DNA of 64,000 nt from Brachynemurus nebulosus (taxonomy: Eukaryota; Arthropoda; Insecta; Neuroptera; Myrmeleontidae): the NCBI GenBank assembly GCA_035578155.1, contig JAPWDM010000012.1, positions 13,212,501 through 13,276,500 on the forward strand. Direction: 5' to 3'. Below are positions 22,376 through 34,007 of the stretch, in pieces (positions within the stretch are counted from its first letter, which is position 1; every line of letters starts with the position of its first letter). A model generated the notes under the pieces. It did not search any database. It was not told the origin of the DNA and saw only the letters and a list, made by a program, of their open reading frames with translations. The translations under genes were made by a program, and so were the position numbers.

Positions 22376-23512
22376 GGGTTGACCGGGGTAAATGTCAATT
22401 GGGGCAATTGTGAACGGCGCCTATAATTTCTAAAATAACATTAATTTTGTTAAAAATCAAATCTTAGTATGTTTTTCTGTCCTTTCTTAATATGCTATTA
22501 AAATTTGATAACAATTCTCCAAGTATTAGTATCTTTTTTTTTTATTTTGAAAAAATCCTTGTAAAATTTTGTGTATCTTACTTCGACCAATCCTCAAAAA
22601 AAATTTTTTTTAAGTACATTTTCTTTTTTTTAAAAGGTAAGAAATGGATAAAGGTACTTCTAAAGAAGTGGTCTAAAGCCTGAGGGGGTTCCTTATTAAC
22701 TGCTAAAGAAATTGGACAATTTATTACCAATTCACAATTACCCCATGATTTTAAAATTCCGGGGTAATTGTGAACGTCATTCGCAAATGCCCCCATCCGG
22801 TCAAAAATTTCAGTAGTGTCCTTTTCAGAGTTGAAAATGTTGATGAAGGTGCTGGTGACCTTATTGTACAAGTTTCCGTTGTACAAACAACACAAAAAAA
22901 AAAAATAGATTGTTGTTTTTTGTTCATGTAAACTGAATGTATTTCCTTGAAAAAGTCTTATTTTCCTTGTTTTTGTGTGAAAATCATGTAGTTTTTTGAT
23001 TTTTTATTTTTTTGATAAAATGACAAAATATCATTAAAATATCATTTTTAGCTTGTAACAAATTGGTTCTTACAATTTTTGTTATTTTTATTTAACCTTG
23101 ATTTTTTGTACAAATTTGAGGTATGCGTAACTTGCATTAAACAAAGAGAAATTGTGACCGCTAGAGTATGATGAAAAATTTGAAAGTGGGGTAAATATGA
23201 AGAATTTGAGTTGGTCCTTACTCTGATGTACCTCACTCCTCTTGTAATCCATTCTAAATAATTTTTCTGATGACATTCACATTTACCCCGAAATTCATAA
23301 GATTTGCAAAACCGCACCGGGGAAATGTGAATGGCTTATAAAATCTTTGTTTTTCATACGAATTTGCTCAAAATTTGTGTGGTGCATCCTGAATAATGTA
23401 GAATTAGAAATAAATCAACCATAATGTGATATATATGTAAAATAAAAAATACTTAAAACCACGCTTTTATCTCAACTCATGAAAATCCATTCACAATTAC
23501 CCCGGTCAGCCC
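22376..23512. mobile_element. TIR element with GGGGTAATTGTGAA motif
   Basis: TA at 22374-22375 and 23513-23514 bracket GGGTTGACCGGGGTAAATGT and the complement of ATTACCCCGGTCAGCCC. The core GGGGTAAWTGTGAA is repeated inside in both orientations (about 22728 inverted, 22761, 23190 partial, 23275 inverted, 23317). Several 60-105 residue ORFs cross it on both strands, none recognisable. Probably non-autonomous. Confidence 0.7.
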
Positions 23513-24194
23513 TATATTATTTATGTAATATAAAATGTCATTTTTCGACCATTTGGTCTACCATGTAATTTAGAGAAATATCGACGTTTTTTTAAAGACG
23601 TTCGAGCGCGTCCACAAAGCACTACAGAATAATGTTATGTAGCTACCACAAAACACTATAGCTGTATGTTATGCATACAGACCTTGTACTTGTTCATGTG
23701 TCATATCGTGTCGTGTATATGGGTGATTGCTATACGTACCACCTATATACTGATCTCTGACATTAATGCCAACACAGTTGTTGATTGAAATTTAGTAGTC
23801 TGATTTGACCTTGTATGTCGTGTACACATCAAAATCTACCCGAATATTAATTTCAATAATTAATATTTCATTTTAACGTTCGTCAACACGGTTCTTTTTG
23901 TGAAATTATATAAATTGCTTATTTCAAAGAATATTTTTAAACATTTTTTATTATGGTATCTACTCTTAATATAATATACTTACTAAAAATTTTAAAATGA
24001 AAAAATGCTGTTTAGAATATTTTTTCCTAATAGCTCTGTGTTAAAGATTTGATTTTTAATCGTCAATTACTTTAAGAAATGATCTATGAAAGCCTTAAAA
24101 TCTTTGAGAGAAGATAACTATGTAATTGAACTTGTCAATTCTCTGAAAAATTAAAATTTTTATCTACTATTAGGTTTGACGCACGAACGTGCTT
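23513..24194. other. Partial 167-bp unit then anonymous DNA
   Basis: 23535-23600 contains ATGTCATTTTTCGACCATTT and GGTCTACCATGTAATTTAG, the minus-strand reading of the 167-bp family. The rest shows nothing. Confidence 0.5.
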
Positions 24195-24502
24195 AAGCAC
24201 CAGAACAATGTTTGAAAACAATTTTTTAATTTTAAATAGAATTCTTGTAGCCGGGAATTATTTTCGCCAGTAATTAGAATAACATTAGGCCGTGTAATAT
24301 GAAATGTCGTTTTGCGACCACTTGGTCTACCATGTAATTCAGTTAAATATCGACACTTTTCTAAGCATTAGAGAAATGTTTAAAAGCAATTCTTTAATAT
24401 TAAATAGAATTCTTGTAGTTTGGAATCATTTCCGCCATTAACTGAAATAAAATTAGGTCGTGTAATATTAAATGTCGTTTTTCGACCACTTGATCGACCA
24501 TG
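24195..24502 (-). repeat. 167-bp family repeat, nearly two units
   Basis: Minus-strand units with TAGGTCGTGTAATAT, GTCGTTTTTCGACCACTTG and ACCATGTAATTCAG. The mariner at 24505 is inserted in a TA of the same kind of unit (ACCATG-TA-ATTC). Confidence 0.75.
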
Positions 24503-24504
24503 TA

Positions 24505-25023
24505 TTAGGTGTACAACTAAGTTCTACCCGTTTTTTGCAAAAAAAACATGTAATCTTGTAGAAACAGCTTGTTGAGTGACGGTTAACTTTTCTGCAAGTT
24601 GTTGTTGTGTTTGCGTAGAATCTTGGTCCAGTAATTCTTGCAATTCCTCGTCACTGATTGTTGGAGGCTCCAGAGCGTGATTTATCATTTAAATTGAAAT
24701 CTCCATTTGTAAATTTCCTAAACCATCTTAGACATGTACTGTCGTCAATTGCGATGTCACTATAAGTTGCACAGATTATTCTTTGAGCTTCAGCAGCATT
24801 TTTTCCTTGATGAAATTCGTATAGAAGACAATAGCGGATATGCACACTATTTACTTCCATGTTCAACTCAAAAAAAAAAAATATATATTGAAGATTAATA
24901 TATTAAGAGCGTAATGAATTTACAGTGTAAAAACAGCTGTGTATGTATATACGCATATTAATAATTAACTTATAACCGGCTGTGAGATAACGCCATTTTT
25001 TGAACACGAGTAGAACTTGGCAG
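24505..25023 (-). mobile_element. Internally deleted mariner element
   Basis: The left end, next to TA at 24503-24504, is TTAGGTGTACAACTAAGTTC. The opposite end is recognised at 24995-25020 as a diverged complement (ACGAGTAGAACTTGG against ACGGGTAGAACTTAG); its last bases are replaced by CTTGGT minisatellite. At about 520 bp it is far below the ~1.3 kb of a full mariner. Only the N-terminal coding part remains. Confidence 0.75.
24524..24866 (-). pseudogene. Mariner transposase N-terminal relic, frameshifted and truncated
   Basis: Mariner transposases bind the terminal repeats through two N-terminal helix-turn-helix motifs and cut with a DDD catalytic domain. From ATG at 24866 the frame reads MNMEVNSVHIRYCLLYEFHQ, continues with GKNAAEAQRIICATY and FRKFTNGDFNL, and is closed by TGA at 24651. 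A frameshift near 24668 moves the next part to another frame, which reads PTISDEELQELLDQDSTQTQ and QQLAEKLTVTQQAVSTRL, the second HTH. Coding then stops at TAG (24524-24526) inside the terminal repeat. The whole catalytic domain is missing, so no active enzyme can be made. Confidence 0.85.
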
Positions 25024-25412
25024 TCTTGGTCTTGGTCTTGTTCTTGCATTAAGAATCTTGGTCTTGGTCTTGCTAGAGCAGTTTGAGTCTTGGTCTTGGT
25101 CTTGCAAAATGCTGTCTTGGTCTTGGTATTGCTAAAAAATCTTGCACTTTCTTGCATTTTTTTATTACCGAATTTTTTTCTTCTAAAATCAGAATTTTCT
25201 CTCTTTACGGTATTAATTATACTTTCAAACTATTTAAATAGTTTAGCAAGAGTCTTGCTTTTTTCTTGCTTTTGTCTTGGTCTTGTTCACTTGAGTCTTG
25301 GTATTGGTCTTGCAGCCATACTTATAGTCTTGGTCTTGGTCTTTCTCTTGGTATACATAGTTTTGGTCTTGGTCTTGCAAAAAATGCAAGACAAAGACAA
25401 GACTGCAAGACC
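25023..25412. repeat. TCTTGG hexamer minisatellite in two blocks
   Basis: Reiterated CTTGGTCTTGGTCTTGC at 25023-25140 and 25246-25382, separated by about 105 bp of other sequence. At 25383-25412 the motif appears inverted (GCAAGACCAAGAC), making a hairpin with the end of the second block. The ORFs across it are translations of the repeat. Confidence 0.8.
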
Positions 25413-25564
25413 AAGACTAATTTTTTAACTAAAAAATTAAAAAATTAAAAAAAAAAGTAAAAAATACTTTAAAATCCTTTATCTATTGTTTAAAATTAAC
25501 TTTTAGTATTGTCTTACATTCTAGTATTAAACAGATAAGTCATTTTTAAATTAATTTATGAGTT

Positions 25565-25606
25565 CGCGTGTCTTATGGGGGTGCCCAATACTTTTGGCCA
25601 AGGCTG
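25565..25606. mobile_element. Solitary Tc1-type terminus
   Basis: GGGGGTGCCCAATACTTTTG continuing to GGCCAAGGCTG and then TA is the complement of a CAGCCTTGGCCAAAAGTATT end, a form common in Tc1-like transposons. The partner end is not found; it may have been lost in the minisatellite. Confidence 0.55.
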
Positions 25607-25608
25607 TA

Positions 25609-25705
25609 TAATAAATAGAATTACAGCAAGCTCACTTAAAACTTCTGTACAAACTTAATAATTTAAATTCAAAAATTGGGGCGTATCACTAATATGCAAA
25701 GTTTA
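25609..25705. repeat. Dispersed repeat R-E, copy 1
   Basis: Matches 34206-34300: AATAGAATTA..AGCAAGCTC, TTCTGTACAAACTTA and AAAAATTGGGGCGTATCACT occur in the same order in both. Confidence 0.7.
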
Positions 25706-26624
25706 AGCTGGAATTAGAGAACATTTTCTAAACTTATTCAAACAATTAGTGTACTTGTCATTTAAATATCAAGACAAGTTCTGCAAATACACGTTTAAAT
25801 AACGAATGAATTTTTTATTGCAACAACTTTACCGCACAGAATGTAATATACGTGTATATGGTTCATATATTAAAATTTCTTATTTATAACATACCACTAA
25901 ATATTTAAAAGACTTCTTACAACTAGATATAAAATATATATAATTAGAGGTGGGCTTAAAAGCGATTTTTTTGAATTATAGTGAGCAATCAGTTTGTATT
26001 AGCAGTGATCATAGCAGTAATATAATCACAATTTGTTTTTTGTCTTGTCCAGTCTTTTCTTTTAAGGTTGAAAACATTTATGGGAATTTATTTGAAATTT
26101 CAGATGTAATCATATTATTTAAAGTATTTCTACTAGTGTTAGAAGTGTAAAATTTGGTACGAGCAAGGGCGCAACAACCGGGGGCGTCCAAGGGGTCCGG
26201 ACTTCCCTAAGATTACGTGAACCCCTCATAAAATTATGTAAATTTTCCTTCAATTTATTTTATTCATGTTAAAAAGTGAAATTTTTAGTGGTTTACTGTT
26301 AATCTTTATTTGAAAATCGAATTTTCGGAGACGACATTTTGCGATAATATTTTCCAATGTTATCGAAGAATTGCGTTATCAAAAAATTGGGTTATTTAAA
26401 TTTTTGTTACGAGCGTAAAACAACTTAAATAATTTTTAAAAACTCTTTCACTAAAATATTCTCTTTATTTGCGTCATTTTTATGCAATAATGCAAAGTAA
26501 AAATAAAGAAACCTAATTTTGAAACGATTATATATTTTTTGCTTTATTTTTTTGTATGTCTTTTTGCTTTAATAGTTTTTTTTTTTTTTAAATTATATTT
26601 CAATTATTTTTTTTTTACCAAAAC
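25706..26624. other. No confident feature
   Basis: A 66-residue ORF (25950-26150) has no supporting features. GGGGGCGTCCAAGGGGTCCG near 26180 looks like a hAT end fragment without a partner. Confidence 0.4.
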
Positions 26625-26890
26625 ATTTTTTATGTGGTTTCGGCCATCGCATATGTGTGGCTGAAAAACTCATTCAAGGGTTTTTTGAGATTTCCAACGT
26701 TTTCACCAAATTTTGTAAGAATCGGATGTTTCCTTTGAGAGTTATCGTGCGGACATGATACAATTCATACAATTTTAGTGAATGCCGTTTGCGGCTTGTA
26801 TAGGGACGTTAAAATAAATTTTTATCATAGTCCCGGGTACTAGTATCACCATGACGGATTCTTTATTTGAAAATTCGCTAAAAAGGGTTC
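26625..26890 (+). repeat. Dispersed repeat R-D, copy 2 (partial)
   Basis: Shares GAGAGTTATCGTGCGGA, TAGGGACGTTAAAATAAAT, CATAGTCCCGGG and ATTTGAAAATTCGCTAAAAA with the copies at 12147 and 45250. Confidence 0.65.
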
Positions 26891-26946
26891 TGAATTCTAA
26901 GAATTGAAGAAAACTATTATAATTATTTTGTGATAGAGTATGCATC

Positions 26947-27347
26947 TAAAGCCGGTTCTACACGATGCTACGAACACCTTCCGACACTGGACGTTTGATG
27001 GTTCGTGGCATCGTGTGGCCGTTGTTTGAGCCTACGAGCGTCCAATGTCGAGCGTCGAACATTCGCATTTGGCCATGTTCATACACGACTCGTTCATATG
27101 AAGAGAGACAATATCAGTGTATAACATTAGAGATAACATCAGACAGATAACATCCTCGTTCACTGAATAAACGTTTGTACTAAACGTACCAAACCATTTC
27201 CATCATATGTATTGAATCATTTGGATCAAACATTCGATTCACTGTGTAGCAGGAGCATTCGCAGCACCAACTGTCGAACTTACTTGCATCAAACGTTCGA
27301 TCGAAAGTTGGAGGGAACGTTCGTAGCATCCTGTAGAACCGGCTTTA
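26947..27347. mobile_element. MITE with TAAAGCCGGTTCTACA ends
   Basis: 401 bp. Left end TAAAGCCGGTTCTACACGAT, right end the complement of a CCTGTAGAACCGGCTTTA stretch; both continue with GC(T)ACGAAC-type text. GC-richer than its surroundings. The target duplication is not clear. The ORFs at 26965-27150 and 27212-27607 run through its ends and are unlikely to be genes. Confidence 0.75.
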
Positions 27348-27426
27348 ATCTAATACATTACAAAACGTTTAAAAGTCTATCTAATACCAATAATACTTAT
27401 ATACTTACCACTGTTAAAAATGTTAA

Positions 27427-28961
27427 GGCAGTATTCCAGTCTAAAAATTCGAAAAAATCGATTTTTTTTCATATTTTCAAAGTTCAGATCTTTAAGAATA
27501 AGTCTCTAAAAGGATTTACGGAAATTCAAATTATTTTCGAAGTTATGCTTATTTTTTCCCTGTGTACTTTGTATCTTTTCAGTATTAAATTCAAATTTTC
27601 AATATAAATTACTCGAAACTACTTTTTTGCACGATCGTGTATTTTCATGCATTTACCGATGCTGTTGACAATGCTGGTAAGTTACATTTCCCGAACGTTT
27701 GTTTATATCCATGGAAACCAAAAAATAACAGTGCGATAAGTGAAATAGATGCGTGGTAAGTAAATAGGAGTGTGGTAAGTTAAATTAGCTCAAAAATGAT
27801 TGTATTTATTTATTTATATTGAAATTAAAAGTACAATTTGAACAATTAGGAAAATAAATCCATTAATAATATGAAAATTTTCACTAGTTTGCACATTATT
27901 ATTATTATTATTGGCATCAGTCTTCTTATTTTATTGACATTTCAAAAGGTAGTTCAATCATTAAGATTTTCTGTGGATTTCATAATCTTCCTTTCATTTT
28001 ACGAGAATAAATTTGCAGTCAAAAATAAAATGCTTCATCAATTTCATTATTCTCACTAATAATATAGTTTAACAAACTATTTTCCTCAATTTTTTTTAAT
28101 AGAAAATTCAAAAAAAATATTCACGCCAGTGAAATATTGACACTTAATTTTTTATTTACAAATATAGTTGTCAATTGTCACTACAAAGATTCATATTAGT
28201 TGTTATGAATATTTATAATATTTATTCATGGCATTCTATGTCATAACATAGAAATATAAATTTCATCTATATTATCTGAATTTTATTTTTTATTTAACAC
28301 ATTTTTAATCTTTAATTATTTTAAATCGATCGTGCAAAAAATATTATACAATACACGATGCGTTAAGTGCATTTACTGATCTCGAAAATTGCAAAAACTC
28401 GACCCTGCGGGTCTCGTTTTCGCAACATTTTCTCGATCAGTAAAAGCAACTTACCGAACTTATATTGTAAAATACTATTTTCGATACGGTTGACATGATA
28501 TCTCAAGTTCTAATGCACCGAGTTACTTGAAATTTGGTACAGACCTTTTTAATACTATCAAAATTGGTAGGACGTAGGGGTTTTTGGAAATTTTTTTTTA
28601 CAATTTTTAAAAAATTTCCAAGTTAAAAAAAGGAGGCAGACAAATGATTTTTTTTTTTAAATGGACGCCATTTTGTGAAAAAATTTATTTTTTCAAATTG
28701 GCTATATCTAGCTAATTCTGTTTATTAAGAATTAACTAAAAATTTTTGTTTTAGGTTACCAGGAGGGACCTTTCTTTTTGAGTCCCCACTTTGCAGGCCT
28801 GTACCGATTTCAATTTTGAATTTTTTTTTTAAATTTTTATATTTTTCAAACATTAACAAAAAAATTGGTAAAAAAATGGATACTAAAAATGTTTACGGCT
28901 TTTTTTTTTATTACGCCCATAAAGTCAGCTCAAAATCGAGCCTCTAGACTAAAACACCCCT
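27427..28961. mobile_element. TTAA-flanked 1.5-kb element
   Basis: TTAA at 27423-27426 and 28962-28965. Left end GGCAGTATTCCAGTCTA, right end complement AGGGGTGTTTTAGTCTA, followed inward on both sides by a CGATTTT stretch. Inside, TTTTTTGCACGATCG (27623) and CGATCGTGCAAAAAA (28327) form a second inverted pair about 700 bp apart, suggesting a nested element. It shares GCCATTTTGT and TTACTTGAAATTT-like text with the element at 3408. No transposase seen. Confidence 0.55.
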
Positions 28962-28965
28962 TTAA

Positions 28966-29656
28966 GAATAAATATTTGAAAAAAAAGTGCAGGTGTTAGA
29001 TTAGAGAGCAAAACAGTATGTTTTTTGCTCGGTACAAATAACCTCAGTAGCAGCGATGATCTTCAGAACAGTCTCACCACTATACCAACATATTATAATA
29101 CCAGTACCCGTATTCGTCTCCAACATATAAATAAAGTTGACGAATATACGACTCAGGAGAGTCGAAAGTACATACATAACGTACGTACCCATACATACAT
29201 ATATGATATATAAATGGAATATGGCTGCTTACGGCCGACATATAAATAGGAATATAGCAACATTTTAAATATGTGGAGTGCTGAAGTGGATTATATGCGG
29301 GAAAATATTTGTTTGTGTTTCACAATGAATATATGTATATTTTAATAAGGGTTGTACAATGTACGATGAATTGGAGTGGTAAATATAACAACTATATGAT
29401 GTCTTACTACGTCATAATTATCTAATTATTTTCTATAGTTAAGTCGAATTTTATAATATGTATATTTAATATATGTGGTGATATTTTAAGTGTATAAAGT
29501 GTTTACTGTGAACGATTTAAACAATAATCAGGCTTGCCGAGTAGGGGGCAGCCAGGATTGCAGCCCCGGGGACTTTTTGGAGACAAATTTTCAAAAAATG
29601 ACCCGCAATTTTTATCCATGGCCGTGACAATAATTTTACAATTTTCACGTTGTGAC
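28966..29656. other. No gene seen
   Basis: ATAC and GTAC-rich simple text at 29160-29215. CAGGCTTGCCGAGTAGGGGG at 29531 could be another hAT end fragment. Nothing else supported. Confidence 0.4.
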
Positions 29657-30080
29657 CAGTGTTGGGCAAGATATCGAATTTTATCATCTAGATAACAGAT
29701 AATAGATAACATAATTTAAAACATCTAGATAAAGATAACAGATAATTTAACCGTTATCTAGATAAAATTTTAGATAACAGATAAGATAATATTTACAGAA
29801 ATATATTACTAGATGATAGTCTATTACTAGATGATATTTACAGAAATAATGTACTAGATGATAGCACACGTATAGCACAATAGAGTACATTTTTTGTTTG
29901 AAAAAAATGCAAACAAGTGTCGATATTTATCTGAACTACATGATCGACCAAGTGGTCGAAAAACGACGTTTTATATTACACGACTTAATGTTATTCTAAC
30001 TAATGGCTGAAATGATTCCTAGCTACAAGAATTCCATTAAAATATGAGAATTGCTTTTAAACATTTCTCTAATACTTAAA
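29657..30080 (+). mobile_element. hAT element (GATAAC-rich family), left part
   Basis: Starts CAGTGTTGGGCAAGATATCG, followed by clustered TCTAGATAACAGATAA subterminal repeats, then TAGCACAATAGAGTACA and one 167-bp unit from 29913. The same order is seen in the complete copy at 43436-44409. It breaks at about 30080 in CTTAAAAA, where another sequence begins. Confidence 0.7.
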
Positions 30081-31422
30081 AAATTCACCAAGTGCGTGTC
30101 GCGCACGCATTATAAAAGTTCCGTGGTCAATCGAATAATGCCGTCATTGAGGCAGTGCAAGAATGGATTAACATTCAACCTAAAGAATTTTTCGCTTCCG
30201 GTATAAAAAAGCTTCCGGAACGATAGAGTAAGTGCATTGTAATCGTCATTTATTAAAAAAATAAATATAAATTCCTATTTATATTTGAACCACCCACGTA
30301 TTTGTGAAAACGATTAAATAAAATATGTTATGATTTCAGGAAAATATTTTAGTATTTTTTGAATAATATTTTTCTATTTTCAAAGCAGATTAACCAATAA
30401 TTTAGGAAAATAACTTTTGTACCCTAGTAGACTACTTATGTTTCAAAAAGTGAGTAGACCAGTTAAGGGTCAGTAACTCGCTCATCGGTCTCAGTAAGTG
30501 ATCGATTTACTGACCCGTATATTTTAACTAAATAACTGTTTTATTAATTTTAAACATTTTGAATGTAAATTTAGAGTTTTTTTCTAATATTTCTAAAAAG
30601 TTAATAATTATATACTTATTATTTACATCGTAAGAACTTTATATTTTAGAAGAACTTTGCACTAAACAAAACTGTAACGATGTGTCAACAACGGTGTTCA
30701 GACTACAAATGAACATAATTATCATACCTAATTATATTGAAATTTTATTAATAAGAGGTATGTTATGGTAACAAATTCTTGTTTACAAAAAAAACACCCA
30801 TCAATGTTTTATATTCTAGTATTTATTTTAAAACTAAAATAAAATTTCATTAGTTAAAATAAAATTTGCACCAAATAGGTCACAAACTGGGACAGGGTCA
30901 ATAACTAAGACATTTACCTTGTGTAAAAATAGTATTTCTCTCAGATGGTCAGTGTTGCCATCTAGCGATACCTACTGGAGGTCGATCTAAAAGATCATTA
31001 GATAACGACACATAGACTGATTGTGAAACTGAATATACAGGTAACTGTATTGTGGGTATACAGGTAACTATATTATATGGCACTACAGTGCCATCTGATT
31101 GTGTCGGTATGTAATTAATAATGTACATACATAATTTAGGTATGCTTATACGTAAATTTAAAGGATTGGTATCTCATCATAGCTGCTGCCACCAAAATCC
31201 GTCCAAAAAACGATCGGTCAATTTTTTAACTAAAAATGATTCAAGGGTAAACATACTACAACGATTTAGTGGTGCACTGGTAATGTACGTTTGAATGAAA
31301 AATAACTCACTGTCTAACTGTTTTTAGTGGAAAGCGCGACCGATGTGTATAAGGAATTAATGATCACTTATGAAGATGAATGAGTGAATGCATAATAGTT
31401 ACGTGGTTCGGGACCACGCAAC
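30081..31422. mobile_element. Putative 1.3-kb insertion with terminal hairpins
   Basis: The 167-bp unit to the left stops at CTTAAAA and resumes at 31423 with AAGTGTCGACATTT, so the sequence between appears inserted in an A-run. Near the left border TGCGTG(TCGCG)CACGCA can form a hairpin; near the right border AGTTACGTGGT..ACCACGCAACT can. The left border (AATTCACCAAGTGCGTGT) resembles the inverted border at 59519-59549. No ORF of note. Class unknown; a Helentron-like element is one possibility. Confidence 0.35.
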
Positions 31423-31700
31423 TATAAAAAGTGTCGACATTTATTTTAACTACATGGTCGATCAAGTGGTCGGAAAACGACATTTCATACTACACGACAT
31501 AATATTATGTCTGTTAAGAATTCTGTTTAAAATTAAATATAATTGCTTTTAAACATTTTTATAATTCTTAAGAAAGTGTCAAAATTTATCTGAATTACAT
31601 GGTCGGCCAAGTGAATATAGGGAAATGGTGAATTTAGCTTCAATTTTCTTTTTTTCAGAAAAAATAAAGACGTATCTCACAAAAAAAAAAAAAAAAATCG
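31423..31700 (+). mobile_element. hAT element (GATAAC-rich family), right part fragment
   Basis: One and a half 167-bp units, then GGTGAATTTAGCTTCAATTT and CAGAAAAAATAAAGA, which match the right half of the copy at 43436-44409 (44195-44265). The GATAAC-rich right terminus is missing; a CGCAAAAAAAGGACCGCAT stretch follows, similar to 10731-10760. Confidence 0.65.
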
Positions 31701-32276
31701 CAAAAAAAGGACCGCATAGAAAAGAGTTTAGCTGTATGACTATACATTTTATTATTTTTATTACTCATATACAACTAGACTTTTCCATTCTTAGTATGGT
31801 GCATGTTTTGGTAAACACCCCTTACAATAATTACATTATATTAAAATCAACTTTACATTATATTACATTATGACATGGCGACGTTATAATCCATGGACGT
31901 ATGGATCTGGAAGTGAGTGGGAAATGTAGCATTATGTTGGTAGCGGAGCTTGGAAGCTCTCCTTACACAATATTTTGTTGTCTTTTGTTTGGTCGCTATT
32001 TATGTACATAATATGAATATTTACAGTGCTGGATGTTATCCTTGTAACAAGCCAGGCATTTTGTGTCGTGTCGCGTTCAAACAGGACAAATAATTGTATG
32101 AGTATTAACGTTATCCTTGCTAAATACATACTTTTTAATTAGATTGAATATTAATTGGTGTTATTATTTTAAAATATAAGGATAAATCATTTACAATGAA
32201 ACAATTAGTGGTGGCTTAAATTATTACGTTTAAATGCAAAATGTACTTATAAATTTATTATGAATTTTATACTGAA
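31701..32276. other. No gene seen
   Basis: Anonymous DNA. A short ORF on the minus strand (31932-32129) has no recognisable features. Confidence 0.5.
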
Positions 32277-32975
32277 CTAGCCGTACCCGCGACGTCGTTC
32301 GCGCAAAGCATTGTTATAAACTCAATGAGAAGTATGTAAGTGTAATAATTATACGGAACTTGCAAAGAATAATAATTTTTGTGTAATGCATACACATGCT
32401 CAAAATGGTTTTTCTATTTTCCCGTGGGAATGAGGAATTTTCCCGGAGTAAAAAGTATCTTAAATGTTGACCCAAGTAATAGGTTATCACCACACCAAAT
32501 TTCATCAAAATCCGTCCAATAGTTTTTGCGTAATACGTGCACATGCACAAAATGGTTTTCCTATTTTCCCGTGGGAATGAGGCATTTTTCCGGAGTAACA
32601 AGTATCTTAAATGTTACCCTAATAGGTAATAAGTTATCACCACACCAAATTTTATTAAAATCCGTCCAATAGTTTTTGCCTAATGTGGGCACATGCTCCA
32701 AATGGTTTTACATTTTCCCGTGGGAATGAGAAATTTCCCGGAGTAAAAAGTATTTTAGATGTTGACCCAGCTAATAAGTTATCATCACATCAAATTTCAT
32801 TAAAATCCGTCCAATAGTTCTTGCGTGATGCGTGAACAGACAGACAGACAAAAATTCTAAAAATCGCTGTTTTGGTATCTACATCGATAACTATTTACAG
32901 TACCAGTACAATTTTCAAAAAATATTCCATGTACAGAAATGGTCTCGTTACAATTTTATTATATGTATAGATTAT
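32277..32975 (+). mobile_element. RTE-type LINE 3' tail with ~148-bp tandem units
   Basis: Begins ACTAGCCGTACCCGCGACGT and closes with GACAGACAGACAAAAATTCT, CGCTGTTTTGGTATCTACAT and TTTTATTATATGTATAGAT, an arrangement typical of RTE-like 3' ends in arthropods. Between them the AAAATCCGTCCAATAGTTTT block is repeated with its ends at 32520, 32670 and 32815, plus a decayed unit before; each unit includes TTTTCCCGTGGGAATGAG. No RT coding remains. It could be a SINE borrowing an RTE tail. Confidence 0.65.
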
Positions 32976-33190
32976 TATCTCGTCCAGAAAGATTATATAG
33001 CGAAGTTATGGATGTAAGAAGGAAAAAAGAAGAGAATATGCTGTTTTTACCGAATTTTGTTGTTTTTGGGAACCCAGAAAACCAAAAATTCGGATGAATG
33101 TTGGCGTTTAGTTCTATACCGAGTTTTTAAAGACATGAAACCAAGCTCAAAATAATTCTATACATGAGACACTAATCGAAGGAGCAAATC
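32976..33190. other. No feature recognised
   Basis: Anonymous AT-rich DNA between two repeats. Confidence 0.5.
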
Positions 33191-33965
33191 GTCATTAACT
33201 AGAATAACATTAGGGCGTGTAATATGAAATGTCGTTTTCCGACCACTTGGTCTACCATGTAATTCAGATACAGTAGAGCACCAGTTTTGTCAAGAAAAAG
33301 TAGTCTCCAAAAGTGGTGCTTTACAAAAATGATACTTTTTGACCAGGGGCGATTCAGAAATATCGTAAGATAATGCTTTGAATTAATTTTTTTTTTTTAA
33401 ATATTAATAAAAGAAAAAAAAGAAGTGAAGAATTAAAAATTATTTATCTCAGAAAATATTTTTTCATTTGTCGTTTTATTAATTTACTTCGAAATGATTT
33501 TGTTTATATTTTACGTATAATAAAAACCGCCACAGAACAGAATCCATATAGATAAACATTGTACGTACAATAATTAAAATCCACATTCCCACGCTTTGAG
33601 GTCTGTTGTTTTTTGTCACTACCATTGGCATTAACGGTATATTTATTTGTTTCTTTTGATAAAATAATACGTCATGGTCTATTGCACATGGATTTACTAT
33701 TTATGTACTTGACATTTTTTATGCAACTTTCCAAAAGTGATGTTGACTAATTTGATGCTCTCAAAAAATTTCCAAAACTGATGTTTCCATTATCGGTGCT
33801 ATACTGTAAATATCAACACTTTCTTAAGCATTAGAGAAATGTCTAAAAGCAATTCCCTAATATTAAATAGAATTCTTGTAGCCTGGAATCATTTCCCCCA
33901 TTAATTGGAATATACTTGGGTCGTGTAATATGAAATGTTGTTTTCCCACCACTCGGGTCTATTAT
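33191..33965 (-). repeat. 167-bp family repeat split by a MITE
   Basis: Left part 33191-33270 ends ATGTAATTCAGATA; right part resumes at 33807 TAAATATCAACACTTTCTTA. Joined at the TA they give the usual minus-strand unit. Ends in TTTTCCCACCACTCGGG. Confidence 0.7.
33271..33806. mobile_element. pogo/Tc1-type MITE inserted at TA
   Basis: 536 bp flanked by TA on both sides. Left CAGTAGAGCACCAGTTTTG, right complement CAGTATAGCACCGATAATGG; both sides continue with text of the AAAAGTGGTG/AAAACTGATG kind. The empty-site structure of the 167-bp unit fixes both borders. Non-coding. Confidence 0.8.
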
Positions 33966-34007
33966 GAATAACATGTATAAATAGAATTAGAGAATTTTTT
34001 TTAAAAA

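Noticed and set aside
24903..25448. ORFs over the CTTGGT tract
   Set aside because: Repetitive Leu/Val/Ser or Thr/Lys/Gln text is simply the hexamer translated.
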